From Prochlorococcus sp. AG-679-K21 (GTDB lineage: Bacteria > Cyanobacteriota > Cyanobacteriia > PCC-6307 > Cyanobiaceae), in contig QCUP01000002.1 of NCBI GenBank assembly GCA_003208885.1, positions 1 through 64,000 of the forward strand: 64,000 bases of DNA, read 5' to 3'. The position numbers and the translations under genes are program-made. Below, in pieces: positions 49,730-58,086 of the stretch; positions within the stretch are counted from its first letter, which is position 1, and each line of letters starts with the position of its first letter. The notes under the pieces are model-generated. The model saw nothing but the letters and a program-made list of their open reading frames with translations, was not told the origin of the DNA and did not search any database.

Positions 49730-50389
49730 TTAAATACTTTGCATAGCCTTTTTAAAAGATACTTTCTTATTTTCACTGGAACTTGTTACTTCTATTATTT
49801 TATTAATAGACTGTTTGTTATTTAGGGAATCTATGCAACATTTTGCTACCAATCTTCTTGGGATAGAGCCTTTAAATTGTGTATCTTCTTTTGTGTAGTC
49901 AATGTTTTCAGATTCTATTTCTTCTATTTCCTTTAATCCTCCAGGTCTTATTATTGTCCAATCAAAACTTTGATTTTTTAGGAAGTTTTCACCAATTTTT
50001 TTCCAGATAAGAATTAAACCAAATAGGTTTAATGGGTGAAATAATTTACCACTACACAAAGAGCTAACTAAGATTACTCTCTTTATTCCAACTCTTTTGC
50101 AACTCTGTAATTGTCTGTATACTCCAAGTGCATCTACCTTTGCAGGTCCAGTTAAATCTACTGAAGCTCTTGCTCCTGTTGCAATTATTAAAGCCTCAAC
50201 ATTTTCTAAAGCCTCATCTAATGCATCTTTATTATCTAATGAGAGTCTAAAGGTCTCTGTATTTTTAAAATTATCATTAACCTTTGATTTTTCTCTAACT
50301 ATCTGCTTTACTTTTATTCCTCTCTTTACTGCTTCTTCAGTTATTCTGTATCCTGTTTTACCTGAAGCTCCGGTTATCGCAATTCGCAT
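49730..50389 (-). CDS. NmrA-like NAD(P)-binding protein
   Basis: A 219-residue atypical SDR. The Rossmann motif is MRIAITGASGKTGYRI (GASGKTG at 7-13). It then has LIIATGARASVDLTGPAKVD, VILVSSLCSG and WTIIRPGGL typical of NAD(P)H-binding/NmrA proteins. No catalytic Tyr-x3-Lys is seen, so it may be a redox sensor or a non-classical reductase. Relatives in cyanobacteria and plastids include proteins associated with complex I or photosystem assembly. The start ATG is preceded by a run of A residues. Confidence 0.82.
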   Translation of the reverse strand: MRIAITGASGKTGYRITEEAVKRGIKVKQIVREKSKVNDNFKNTETFRLSLDNKDALDEALENVEALIIATGARASVDLTGPAKVDALGVYRQLQSCKRVGIKRVILVSSLCSGKLFHPLNLFGLILIWKKIGENFLKNQSFDWTIIRPGGLKEIEEIESENIDYTKEDTQFKGSIPRRLVAKCCIDSLNNKQSINKIIEVTSSSENKKVSFKKAMQSI

Positions 50390-50420
50390 TTTTTTTTTTT
50401 TTATTTAATTATATGTAGTT

Positions 50421-51074
50421 TTAAGGCTTTTTACATATAAATTTCTTTTTTCTATTGGGATATAGAGTTCTACACATTAAGCATTTTGTACCATCACAAC
50501 CTCTTGCAGTACAGTATTCTCTTCCATAGAAAATTATTTGCAAATGTAGGTTGTTCCACTCTGATATTGGAAAAATATATTTAAGATCTTTTTCGGTTTG
50601 CTTTACATTAGCCCCATTTGTAAGCCCCCATCTTTGTGATAAACGATGTATGTGTGTATCTACTGGGAAAGATGGAATTTTGAATACTTGTGACATTACA
50701 ACTGAAGCTGTTTTATGACCAACTCCAGGTAATGATTCAAGTTCTTCAAATGAACTGGGGACCTGACTATGAAATTTTGTGATTATTAATTTTGATAAGA
50801 GGTATATGTTTTTTGATTTTTGGTTAGAAAGACCTAATTGTTTTATGTATTCATAAATTCTAGAAACTCCGAGTTCTTCCATTTTTTCTGGAGTATCTGC
50901 CACTTTAAATAGTTCTTTTGTTAATTCATTAACTTTCTTATCTGTAGACTGGGCGCTTAATACAACTGCAACAAGGAGCGTAAAAGCATTTGTATGATCA
51001 AGGGGGATAGGAGGAGATGGATATAATTTTTTAAGCTCTTTTAATATTCTTTTCGCTCTTTCACTCTTCTTCAT
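50421..51074 (-). CDS. nth: Endonuclease III
   Basis: A bifunctional DNA glycosylase and AP lyase that removes oxidised pyrimidines. The 217-residue protein has the helix-hairpin-helix LPGVGHKTASVVM with the catalytic Lys, and VDTHIHRLSQRWG with the catalytic Asp. The C-terminal Fe-S loop has cysteines at 188, 193, 198, 201 and 214, so the classic C-x6-C-x2-C-x5-C spacing is altered. Confidence 0.95.
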   Translation of the reverse strand: MKKSERAKRILKELKKLYPSPPIPLDHTNAFTLLVAVVLSAQSTDKKVNELTKELFKVADTPEKMEELGVSRIYEYIKQLGLSNQKSKNIYLLSKLIITKFHSQVPSSFEELESLPGVGHKTASVVMSQVFKIPSFPVDTHIHRLSQRWGLTNGANVKQTEKDLKYIFPISEWNNLHLQIIFYGREYCTARGCDGTKCLMCRTLYPNRKKKFICKKP

Positions 51075-51171
51075 TTATTCTTTTTTTAAGGGGATGTATA
51101 AAATTATACAGGTGTAATTTAGTATTAATGTTTTCTGCTAATTTAAATAAAAAAAAGGTTTTGTCATTTTA

Positions 51172-52227
51172 GTGGAAAAAGAGGCGTTAATAATTGATGA
51201 TCTTTATCATAAATATGATAATCAAAAATATTCTAATTGGATATTAAATGCAATTAACTTAAAAATTGAAAATGGAGAATTACTTGGACTTCTTGGACCT
51301 TCTGGTTGCGGTAAAACTACTCTCCTAAGATTGATAGCAGGATTTGAATATCCATTTAAAGGAAGGATTATTTTAAATGAAAGGGAAATTTCAAACAAAA
51401 ATAAGATACTTACTCCAGAGAAAAGAAAGATAGGAATGGTTTTCCAGGATTATGCACTTTTCCCACACCTTAATGTTCTAGAAAATGCAATGTTTGGTTT
51501 GAAAGATAAAAAGAACAAATCTAGAGTAAATTTTCTTATAGATATTGTTGGTCTCAATAAATTTATAAATAGATATCCACATGAATTATCAGGAGGACAA
51601 AAACAGAGACTTGCTATTGCTAGAGCGTTGGCTCCGGGAACAGATTTCATATTATTAGATGAACCATTTTGTAGTTTAGATATGCACGTAAAATTAAAAT
51701 TAAGAAGTGAACTTCCAAATATTCTTAAAAGTTGTAATGCTAGTGGATTAATGGTTACTCATGATCCAGAAGAAGCAATGTCTATTTGCAATAAAGTTGC
51801 AGTAATGAATGAAGGGAAAATACATCAAATTGATGAACCTATTAAACTTTTAGAAGATCCTAAAACACTTTTTGTAAGTAGTTTTATTCTTGGTAATAAC
51901 ATTCTTAATCTCAAAAAAAATTCTAATTCTTTCTCCTGTTGTTTAGGTAAAATAAGTACTTCTTCAATTAATAATAAAAATATTAAATTTATTTCTATTT
52001 CTCCGAAATTTATTTCTATTGAAAGATCTTTAAATGGGGATGCAAGGATAGTTTCAAAAGAATTCCTGGGTGAATATTTTATTTATAAACTATTGTTTAA
52101 AGAAGAAACATTAAGGGTTAGAACTAACATAAATCAAGATCTTAATGTCGGAGATAATTGTTTTTTAAGTTTAGATAAAGATTGTTTCGGTTTTGTATAC
52201 CCTGGAGCCCATAAGATATTTATTTAA
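51172..52227 (+). CDS. ABC transporter ATP-binding protein, ferric iron (FutC/FbpC) type
   Basis: A 351-residue importer ATPase. Walker A is GPSGCGKTT, the Q-loop MVFQDYALFPHL, the signature LSGGQKQRLAIARAL, Walker B LLDEPFCSLDM, and the H-loop THDPEEAM. A TOBE-like regulatory domain fills the last about 110 residues. The pattern is that of Fe3+, spermidine or sulfate importers; the nearby ferritin and Fur boxes favour iron. The start is GTG at 51172. No permease or binding protein is in the window, so it must pair with products encoded elsewhere. Confidence 0.85.
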   Translation: MEKEALIIDDLYHKYDNQKYSNWILNAINLKIENGELLGLLGPSGCGKTTLLRLIAGFEYPFKGRIILNEREISNKNKILTPEKRKIGMVFQDYALFPHLNVLENAMFGLKDKKNKSRVNFLIDIVGLNKFINRYPHELSGGQKQRLAIARALAPGTDFILLDEPFCSLDMHVKLKLRSELPNILKSCNASGLMVTHDPEEAMSICNKVAVMNEGKIHQIDEPIKLLEDPKTLFVSSFILGNNILNLKKNSNSFSCCLGKISTSSINNKNIKFISISPKFISIERSLNGDARIVSKEFLGEYFIYKLLFKEETLRVRTNINQDLNVGDNCFLSLDKDCFGFVYPGAHKIFI

Positions 52228-52368
52228 TAAATTTTTATAGGCAATTACACTTGCCCCCTTTCCAGTTTGAACATTTTTTCTTTTTACATTTCTTTTTTTT
52301 GTTTGCATATAATTTATTAATTAATAGCAATTCAGAATAATATTTTTCAAAATTCATTTATTGATATT

Positions 52369-52387
52369 GCTATTGATATTCATTATC
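52369..52387 (+). promoter_or_regulatory. Fur-box-like site upstream of ferritin
   Basis: GCTATTGATATTCATTATC matches 16 of 19 positions of the Fur consensus (GATAATGATAATCATTATC). It ends 78 nt before the ferritin ATG. Iron-dependent control of ftn by Fur is therefore plausible. Binding is not shown by the sequence. Confidence 0.5.
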
Positions 52388-52465
52388 ATATTCACTTATG
52401 TATTTTTAATCTTTTTTAAGTTACCAATTTATACAAAATGTTGTATTATTTACTTATCTATTTAA

Positions 52466-53026
52466 ATGACAATGATTGAGAATAATTTAAAAACAAACAA
52501 ATTAATTAATTTTGGCCCTTCTGGAAGAGCTGTTGCACAGCCGATGGATGCTGGATTATTGGAAAATTTCTATGAACATTTAACAATGGAGAGATATGCC
52601 AATGTTCAATATTTTTCTATTTATTTATGGTTTCAAGAAAGAGATTTAGACGGCTTTGCTTCATATTTCTTAAGTGAATCTCAAGGAGAAATGGAACACG
52701 CCTATAAATTTGCTAATTACTTTATAGCTCGTGGACAAACTGTAAAATTGAATAATTTACCTGCACCAATTCAGGCTTGGGATTCTATTGAGGATTTAAT
52801 ATCTTATTCATTCAATATGGAGGCTGATTTAACTTCTTCATTACAACAGTTATATTCGATTGCAGAGAGAATTTCAGATACAAGAACAAATGTTTTCTTA
52901 GACCCGATTGTTGATGCTCAAACAAAATCTGAGGATGAATTTGCTCACATACTAGGGAAAGTTAAATTTGCGGCCAACCAACCTTCCGCAATATTATTGA
53001 TTGATAGTGATTTAAAGAAAAAATAA
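52466..53026 (+). CDS. ftn: Ferritin
   Basis: An iron-storage protein. The 186-residue four-helix bundle has ferroxidase ligands in LLENFYEHLTMERYANVQYF, then ESQGEMEHAYKFANY (the E-x2-H pair), and further Glu residues in QTKSEDEFAH. Length and motifs suit bacterial non-haem ferritin (FtnA) rather than bacterioferritin: no haem-ligand Met. The ATG is 78 nt downstream of a Fur-box-like site. A gene on the other strand overlaps its last 15 nt. Confidence 0.95.
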   Translation: MTMIENNLKTNKLINFGPSGRAVAQPMDAGLLENFYEHLTMERYANVQYFSIYLWFQERDLDGFASYFLSESQGEMEHAYKFANYFIARGQTVKLNNLPAPIQAWDSIEDLISYSFNMEADLTSSLQQLYSIAERISDTRTNVFLDPIVDAQTKSEDEFAHILGKVKFAANQPSAILLIDSDLKKK

Positions 53027-53302
53027 TTTTTTTTCCAATCTTGTTTGAGCAATTGTTCTTTCACTTTTCTCAAGGAGTAAACTAGCAAAACTAATATTCT
53101 CAATGGTCCTATTTTTTAAAAATTGGGCTATTGAATGTATCTCTTTTAATCTTTTTGAGATATTATTATTTTCATAAAATAATCTTTCTCGCAAGCCATC
53201 ATGTAAAGTGTTGCTATAAGTTTGTTTAATATTCTCTATCCTGTTAGCTAGTGAATCAACTTCCACTAATAAGTTACTTGTTATGGATTCGGATATATAC
53301 AT
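53012..53302 (-). CDS. Uncharacterised helical protein (96 aa)
   Basis: A 96-residue protein with coiled-coil character (LVEVDSLANRIENIKQTYSN, later ERLFYENNNISKRLKEI). No cysteines, signal or membrane segment. Its 3' end overlaps the end of ftn by 15 nt on the opposite strand, and it starts 8 nt downstream of the Crp-family regulator gene on its own strand, so it is probably co-transcribed with that regulator. Function unknown. Confidence 0.65.
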   Translation of the reverse strand: MYISESITSNLLVEVDSLANRIENIKQTYSNTLHDGLRERLFYENNNISKRLKEIHSIAQFLKNRTIENISFASLLLEKSERTIAQTRLEKKLFFL

Positions 53303-53310
53303 AATTAGGT

Positions 53311-53898
53311 TTAGAGTGGTGAGGCTTCAATAAAAGAAGGAGCTACACTTACTGTTTGTGTTCCGATTGGAGCTATTAATAACTCTGATGAGCGGAGCTT
53401 TGAAATTAATCTTGTAGATGTTACCCGTGTTGAACCTATCAATTCTCCGATCCTTTCATGAGTCAGTCTAAAAGGTAATTCGCACCATTGACCGCATCTC
53501 CTCCCGAGACGGTTCACTAATATTGAAAATAGAGCTTGAAGTCTTTGCTCTGCATTCCCTAGATGTCTGATTCTTAAAAGTTGAAGAGTCCATTCATTAA
53601 CAGCGTCAAATCCTGAGTTTTCAGCAATATGAACATTACTATGAAAGGATAAATCAGTTAAAGCTTCTACACAAACTCCTTCACTGCATAATAAATCAGT
53701 TCTTAATTGATCTCCAGATTGTAAGAAAGCAAGAGTCATTCCTTCTGTTTCTTCACATGGGCAATATACTCTTGCAATACCACTCTCAACCTCAAGACAG
53801 GTTCCCTTTGGTCTTGATGATGGATCTATAAGAACTGACTGACCTGTTATTATTCGAACTGTTTTTGATGAAAACTCTCCATAATTATGGAAATTCAT
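53311..53898 (-). CDS. Crp/Fnr-family transcriptional regulator
   Basis: A 195-residue regulator. The N-terminal half is a beta-roll-like sensor (LQSGDQLRTDLLCSEGVCVEA); it is short and no cAMP-binding RxS motif is evident. The C-terminal winged helix-turn-helix is FRLTHERIGELIGSTRVTST (recognition helix STRVTSTRLISKL). Cysteines at 33, 46, 48, 71 and 76 could form a redox or metal site. A strong Fur-box-like site lies 15 nt upstream of its ATG, so it is probably iron-repressed and could relay iron status to neighbouring genes. Confidence 0.88.
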   Translation of the reverse strand: MNFHNYGEFSSKTVRIITGQSVLIDPSSRPKGTCLEVESGIARVYCPCEETEGMTLAFLQSGDQLRTDLLCSEGVCVEALTDLSFHSNVHIAENSGFDAVNEWTLQLLRIRHLGNAEQRLQALFSILVNRLGRRCGQWCELPFRLTHERIGELIGSTRVTSTRLISKLRSSELLIAPIGTQTVSVAPSFIEASPL

Positions 53899-53912
53899 AT
53901 TAATTAAATTTT

Positions 53913-53931
53913 GATAATGAGAATTATTATC
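53913..53931 (-). promoter_or_regulatory. Fur-box-like site before the Crp-family regulator
   Basis: GATAATGAGAATTATTATC matches 17 of 19 positions of the Fur consensus. It begins 15 nt upstream of the regulator's ATG and would cover its promoter. Confidence 0.6.
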
Positions 53932-53957
53932 AATTATGTATCAAATTATTCCTTATT

Positions 53958-53976
53958 GCAATAGATTCTCATTATC
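53958..53976 (+). promoter_or_regulatory. Second Fur-box-like site in the regulator/zinc-ribbon spacer
   Basis: GCAATAGATTCTCATTATC matches 13 of 19 positions of the Fur consensus (14 on the other strand). It lies 80 nt before the zinc-ribbon gene and 60 nt before the regulator, in the same divergent promoter region as the stronger site. Confidence 0.4.
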
Positions 53977-54055
53977 ATGTTCTGTTTTGAATTTTTTCTT
54001 AACATAATTTATTTGAATATAATTCAAATAGGAATTGTAAATTTTAAAATTTAAT

Positions 54056-54247
54056 ATGAGCTCTAATAAAATCTGTTTAAATTGCGGTAGTTCCGATCTT
54101 GTCTCTGACAGATCATTGGGAGGTAGGATGGTCTGCTTTAAATGTGGTTCCTCTTCATTTAAAAATAAATCTTTTACACTTATCCAAAACAAAAAGATTC
54201 TTTATTTGTTAATTGCCTTAGTTGTTCTAATCATTGTGCTTCTCTAG
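54056..54247 (+). CDS. Zinc-ribbon membrane protein (63 aa)
   Basis: A 63-residue protein with four cysteines set as a zinc ribbon: Cys7-Cys10 and Cys27-Cys30 (CLNC, CFKC). One C-terminal membrane helix covers residues about 47-63 (KILYLLIALVVLIIVLL). It could hold a metal at the membrane surface. It shares the Fur-box region with the Crp-family gene. Its 3' end overlaps the ABC ATPase gene by 17 nt on the other strand. An ORF on the opposite strand here lacks any such pattern and is not called. Confidence 0.75.
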   Translation: MSSNKICLNCGSSDLVSDRSLGGRMVCFKCGSSSFKNKSFTLIQNKKILYLLIALVVLIIVLL

Positions 54248-55028
54248 TTTTTCTATAAATATGCCAATAGCCTTTATATTTAATAACATCGATATTGATA
54301 TCAAATAAAATACTTAAATTTTTGCTATTTAAAGTTTCACTTTGCGTTCCATCTGCAATTATCATTCTGTCTTTTAACATTATTATCCTGTTGTATATCT
54401 CTGTAATGATTGATACATCATGAGTTATGCAAATTATTTTTGTATTTAATTTAGTTAACTTACTAATTTGATCTGTTACAAAAAATTTTGATTTTAAATC
54501 TAAATTAGCAATTGGTTCATCTAGTATTAAGATCTCTGGATTTTTAACTAAAGCTCTTGCAATTAGAACAATTTGTTTTTCACCTTCAGATAAATGAGAA
54601 AAAATTCTATGAGATAAATTTGTTAATAACATCTTATTTATGAGATTTTCTGCCAAATATATATCCTTTTCAGATTTATGGGATATTTTGCCATACTTCC
54701 CATATAAGCCACTAATAATTAAATCAAATACCGTTGTGTTTTTATTTATTCTTGCCTTAACATCGTAATTTACTGTACTAATCTTTTTTCTAAGTTCCCA
54801 AATATTAATAAGTTCTTTATTAAATAGTTTAAAAACTGTATCTTTCTTTAAAACTGGATATATGTTTCTATTTATTAATTCTAATAAAGATGATTTTCCT
54901 GAGCCATTAGGTCCAATCAAAATTACATTTTCACTATATTTAAGTTTTAAATTTAAATTTTTAACAACCTCATATTCATTTTTAAAGCAACTAATATTTT
55001 TTGCTTCAAGCCAACAGTCATTAGTCAC
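54231..55028 (-). CDS. ABC transporter ATP-binding protein
   Basis: A 265-residue ATPase. Walker A is GPNGSGKSS (39-47), the signature HLSEGEKQIVLIARAL (LSEGE instead of LSGGQ), Walker B LILDEPIANLDL and the H-loop CITHDVS. It looks like the ModF/YlmA-type stand-alone ATPases and the ATPase of metal-chelate importers. It starts at a GTG overlapping the stop (TAG) of the upstream 33-residue gene by 1 nt, so translation is coupled. No permease lies beside it. Substrate unknown. Confidence 0.85.
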   Translation of the reverse strand: MTNDCWLEAKNISCFKNEYEVVKNLNLKLKYSENVILIGPNGSGKSSLLELINRNIYPVLKKDTVFKLFNKELINIWELRKKISTVNYDVKARINKNTTVFDLIISGLYGKYGKISHKSEKDIYLAENLINKMLLTNLSHRIFSHLSEGEKQIVLIARALVKNPEILILDEPIANLDLKSKFFVTDQISKLTKLNTKIICITHDVSIITEIYNRIIMLKDRMIIADGTQSETLNSKNLSILFDINIDVIKYKGYWHIYRKTREAQ

Positions 55029-55129
55029 TAAAATTTGTTACTCCAGAATGTGAATAACTGTATTGAGCTAAGAACGAATATTAAAAGATAAAGCCAATTA
55101 AGCCAAGCGGGTCGATCAACTTTTTTCAT
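55028..55129 (-). CDS. Tiny membrane protein (33 aa) between Rieske and ABC genes
   Basis: ATG 55129 opens a 33-codon frame ending in TAG at 55028. One membrane helix fills the middle (WLYLLIFVLSSIQLFTFW) after a basic MKKVDRPAW. It begins 5 nt after the Rieske gene stop and its own stop overlaps the ABC gene start, a spacing that strongly suggests a real, coupled gene. Function is unknown; it may anchor or adapt one of its neighbours. Confidence 0.6.
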   Translation of the reverse strand: MKKVDRPAWLNWLYLLIFVLSSIQLFTFWSNKF

Positions 55130-55134
55130 ATAAA

Positions 55135-56457
55135 TTATATTATGAGCAACAAAAGCAAAAGTGGTGCTGCATATCTTATAAATGTTTTTCTTATTATGTT
55201 TATATTATTAATAACTTCCAATTTCTTGATTTCTGGAGGATATTTGAAAATTATCTCATCATAAACATTTAGTTCCTTATTTTTGTTTATGTGTTTCCAA
55301 GGAGTATCCTTTTCTTCAGATCTCTTATACCAGTTCCAGAAATAATTTATTATTCTGTCTTCACCTAGTAATTTTATCTCGTCATTTTTAATTAAGCCTA
55401 ATTTTTGATTATAAGTTTGGGTTTTAAGAATCATATAATCCTCATCAAATATTTTATAAAAAATCTTTTTTTGAATCTCTTTAAATAATATTAAGTTATT
55501 AAGAAATTTGTTTTTAAGGAATTTCCTATAATGTCTCACAATTACTCTCGCTTTATTATCTCCTAAGGGAATATGATCAAGGACTTGCACGTATCGAGAA
55601 ACAGCTGGATCTCCTTTATAGATTAAAATCCTTCCGGGTGGAATATACTTTATTCTTATAAATTCTTTTGTTGGATTGTTTTTATAGAAATATATACTCT
55701 CAATATATTTTGGATTGATATTTATTTTTTGATTAAAACTTACGAGTACATTTTTATTTACATCTTTGTCTGGAATTGTATCTCCATGCACCCAAAATAT
55801 ATGAAGAATATCCAAATGATTTTCGATAATTCTTGACCAATCACATTTAAAATCAACTAATACCTCTTCCGATACGGAGTCTCTAAAAGAAAATCCATTA
55901 GCATTTAATTCATAATTACTGATTAATGAATCATGGTTAAAATTATTTAAATCTGTCTCTGACTTGTCAGTAAAATAGATAAAAATATAATTATCCTTCT
56001 CTAGTGCCTTGTATTGAGATAAGTGAATTCTCTTTGCATAATTATCATAATTATTATCAACTATATGACTACAAGTTATCCTATCTATGTTTTGACAATT
56101 TCCTTGAGAACTGAATCTTGCTCCATGGTATGGGCATGTTAATTCACCATTAGAAATTGAACCTCCATAAAATGAGGAGCCTCTATGAGGGCATATGTTT
56201 TTTATACATCTAATATTATTTTTCTTATCTCTAAAAAGAAGAAGAGGTTCATCAAACAATGAGAAATAATGAATCTTATTTTTTTGAAGCTCCTTTGAAG
56301 GACAAATTGCATACCAACCATATAAACCTAATTTTAATTCATTTTGCTTTTCTCTTACCTCTAAATTATCGATATTAACGACAGTTCCTTTTTTAAAAGG
56401 TTTTAAAACCGTATTAATGTCTTTAGCTTTAAAAAAATTAATTTGCTTATTTTCCAT
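55135..56457 (-). CDS. Rieske-type oxygenase, Tic55/PaO-like
   Basis: A 440-residue Rieske non-haem oxygenase. The 2Fe-2S ligands are Cys89-His91 and Cys108-His111 (CPHRGSS, CPYHGARF). The mononuclear iron site is NHLDILHIFWVHGD, with the D/N-x-H-x4-H pattern. A C-terminal hydrophobic tail (PLLLLLLII) anchors it to a membrane. The family includes pheophorbide a oxygenase, chlorophyllide a oxygenase and Tic55; this one is likely to act on a tetrapyrrole or similar hydrophobic substrate, which is inference. It is followed by the 33-residue protein and an ABC ATPase. Confidence 0.85.
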   Translation of the reverse strand: MENKQINFFKAKDINTVLKPFKKGTVVNIDNLEVREKQNELKLGLYGWYAICPSKELQKNKIHYFSLFDEPLLLFRDKKNNIRCIKNICPHRGSSFYGGSISNGELTCPYHGARFSSQGNCQNIDRITCSHIVDNNYDNYAKRIHLSQYKALEKDNYIFIYFTDKSETDLNNFNHDSLISNYELNANGFSFRDSVSEEVLVDFKCDWSRIIENHLDILHIFWVHGDTIPDKDVNKNVLVSFNQKININPKYIESIYFYKNNPTKEFIRIKYIPPGRILIYKGDPAVSRYVQVLDHIPLGDNKARVIVRHYRKFLKNKFLNNLILFKEIQKKIFYKIFDEDYMILKTQTYNQKLGLIKNDEIKLLGEDRIINYFWNWYKRSEEKDTPWKHINKNKELNVYDEIIFKYPPEIKKLEVINNINIIRKTFIRYAAPLLLLLLII

Positions 56458-56822
56458 AAACTAATATCTTTTTTTAATTGACCAGTTATCTTTCGGAACT
56501 ATAACTCAAGTAAATAATCAATTTCTGATATAAGAAAAATTCTCTATCATTTGTAGCAATATTTGGATAAAAAATTTTTAATTATCATCACCTAATTAAA
56601 TTATGTATCTTTTGATCAAGTTTTAAGTATATTTTTACTCTACGCCTGTGGTTTTTAAGTTTTTATATGATTTATATAGTTTTTATAGATATAAATCTTT
56701 CTAAATAACTCTAACTAAATATTTATAATTCTTGTTTACCCCTAATTCTTCATGTTTTTTTAAATGAGATTGATTATTAGATCTCTTTAATGTAAATTAA
56801 ATAAAAAATTTTTTGGTACTCA
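56458..56822. other. Gene-free spacer (365 bp)
   Basis: Between the divergent Rieske and 114-residue genes. It is AT-rich with long T- and A-runs. I see no coding frame and no strong palindrome. It must hold the promoters of both flanking genes, but no clear -35/-10 pair stands out. Confidence 0.5.
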
Positions 56823-57167
56823 ATGATAAAAAATTTTTTGAATTTTCTAATATTATTTCTTTTATTGATATTCGGAAATCCAGCTTATCCTGATGACTTT
56901 TCAGCAAAGGCTGTTGAAAAATATACTTTAAAAATTTCGAGGAAGTTTGCGAATACTTATTGTAATTCTACTAAATTTGGTATTTCTAAAGATGGCGCTT
57001 TGAAATTTTCAATAGGAGAGACAAATAAAGAATTTTCAAATAATAGATTAAATAAATTCATCGACTTTGAACTACTTAATAAAAATATCATTTTAAGCCT
57101 TGAAAATAATTGCCAGATAATCGACTTTCCAGAATATGAATTAGACAAATTAACATTCAAAAATTAA
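56823..57167 (+). CDS. Exported protein of unknown function (114 aa)
   Basis: A 114-residue protein with an N-terminal signal peptide (FLNFLILFLLLIFGNPAYPDD, AxP-type cleavage region near residue 22; split here as FLNFLILFLLL and IFGNPAYPDD). The mature part has FANTYCNSTKFGISKDGALK and two cysteines (near 47 and 97) that could form a disulfide. It resembles small lumenal or periplasmic proteins of marine picocyanobacteria. No catalytic motif is visible. Confidence 0.7.
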   Translation: MIKNFLNFLILFLLLIFGNPAYPDDFSAKAVEKYTLKISRKFANTYCNSTKFGISKDGALKFSIGETNKEFSNNRLNKFIDFELLNKNIILSLENNCQIIDFPEYELDKLTFKN

Positions 57168-57194
57168 ATTTTTAATATTTCTTAAAATGTAGCT

Positions 57195-57377
57195 TTATTT
57201 TCTTCCTATCCAATCATTTGGCTTCTCCATCATCCAGTCAAAAACACCCTTTGCATCAAGATTTTTAGAGGCAATTATGAATAATATTGGGAATAACAAC
57301 AATACTATTCCAATTACAAATAATTCTAATTTCCCTATTCCAATTTCTTTAAATGTTAAAGCAAAAGTTTCAATCAT
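57195..57377 (-). CDS. Small membrane protein (60 aa)
   Basis: A 60-residue protein with a membrane helix at about 17-37 (LELFVIGIVLLLFPILFIIAS) and a conserved-looking soluble tail (GVFDWMMEKPNDWIGRK). It converges on the 114-residue gene with a 27-nt gap. Function is unknown; the tail looks like a protein-contact motif. Confidence 0.65.
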   Translation of the reverse strand: MIETFALTFKEIGIGKLELFVIGIVLLLFPILFIIASKNLDAKGVFDWMMEKPNDWIGRK

Positions 57378-57777
57378 TTTTAGATTGTAATATGAGTTTC
57401 TTGATTAATAATAGTTTATAAATCACGATCGGATGAAATTTTCTAGATGTGAATATTAATTCATTAATTATGATTAAACCAAGTTTAAATTATGTACAAA
57501 GTACCTATTTAAGGACTCATATTATTCAAATAACGTATATAAATAGATTACTTTATTAATGACGTTTAATTCACTAATTTTTTTTATTGCATCAGTTTAC
57601 CATTAATGATTATTTTCTCAATAACTAAGGCTTTATTAAAAACGAAGAAGAGAAGTGCATAATCTATTTATAAAATGATTGACGATTTAGAAAAAAATAT
57701 ATTTATTAGATTAATTCTTATTTCTAAATCCCAATTGAATTTTAATAAATGAAAGTTATTTTCACTTATTAATTAAA
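57378..57777. other. Gene-free spacer (400 bp)
   Basis: AT-rich. Three very short frames occur (29 codons at 57470, 15 at 57559, 25 at 57675), but none has features that support a gene. No clear terminator or repeat was seen. Confidence 0.4.
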
Positions 57778-58086
57778 TTAATCAAATTCTATTCCAACCT
57801 CTTCTTTAGCATCTCTATCTAAATCAGGAAGATGTGGTTCTACCCAGTGTTCTTTATTATCTATACCAGCTGCATTGACATAGTTCATAATGTGTTGGTC
57901 AACTTGCTTATATAAGTCGTGGAGGTTTAAGTCCATCCGAATGTCATGAGCAATCTCTGAAACTTGTTGTTCAGTTAGACAATGATCGGGGTGTAATAAG
58001 TCACAACAAGGAATTCTTTTTTCAATCAACTCATTTATGTTGAGCTTTATTTCGTAATCTTGATGTACAGTCATAACTGTATGCAT
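57778..58086 (-). CDS. Cys/His-containing protein of unknown function (102 aa)
   Basis: A 102-residue acidic protein with a possible metal site: IPCCDLLHPDHCLTEQQV (Cys27, Cys28, His32, His35, Cys36). The rest is helical (ISEIAHDIRMDLNLHDLYKQ-like) with an acidic tail. ATG at residue 5 is an alternative start. No membrane helix or signal is present. Its place in the accessory stretch and the metal-like cluster make a stress or metal role possible, but this is a guess. Confidence 0.6.
   Translation of the reverse strand: MHTVMTVHQDYEIKLNINELIEKRIPCCDLLHPDHCLTEQQVSEIAHDIRMDLNLHDLYKQVDQHIMNYVNAAGIDNKEHWVEPHLPDLDRDAKEEVGIEFD

Noticed and set aside
52250-52275. GGCAA / TTGCC hairpin after the iron-type ATPase gene
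   Set aside because: Only five base pairs and followed by C and mixed bases rather than a T-run.
53953-54192. 79-codon frame on the minus strand
   Set aside because: It is antisense to the zinc-ribbon gene, whose CxxC pairs and membrane helix are clearly protein-like; the frame shows no such pattern.
57675-57752. 25-codon frame in the 57.4-57.8 kb spacer
   Set aside because: Composition is that of the AT-rich background; no membrane helix, motif or gene spacing supports it.
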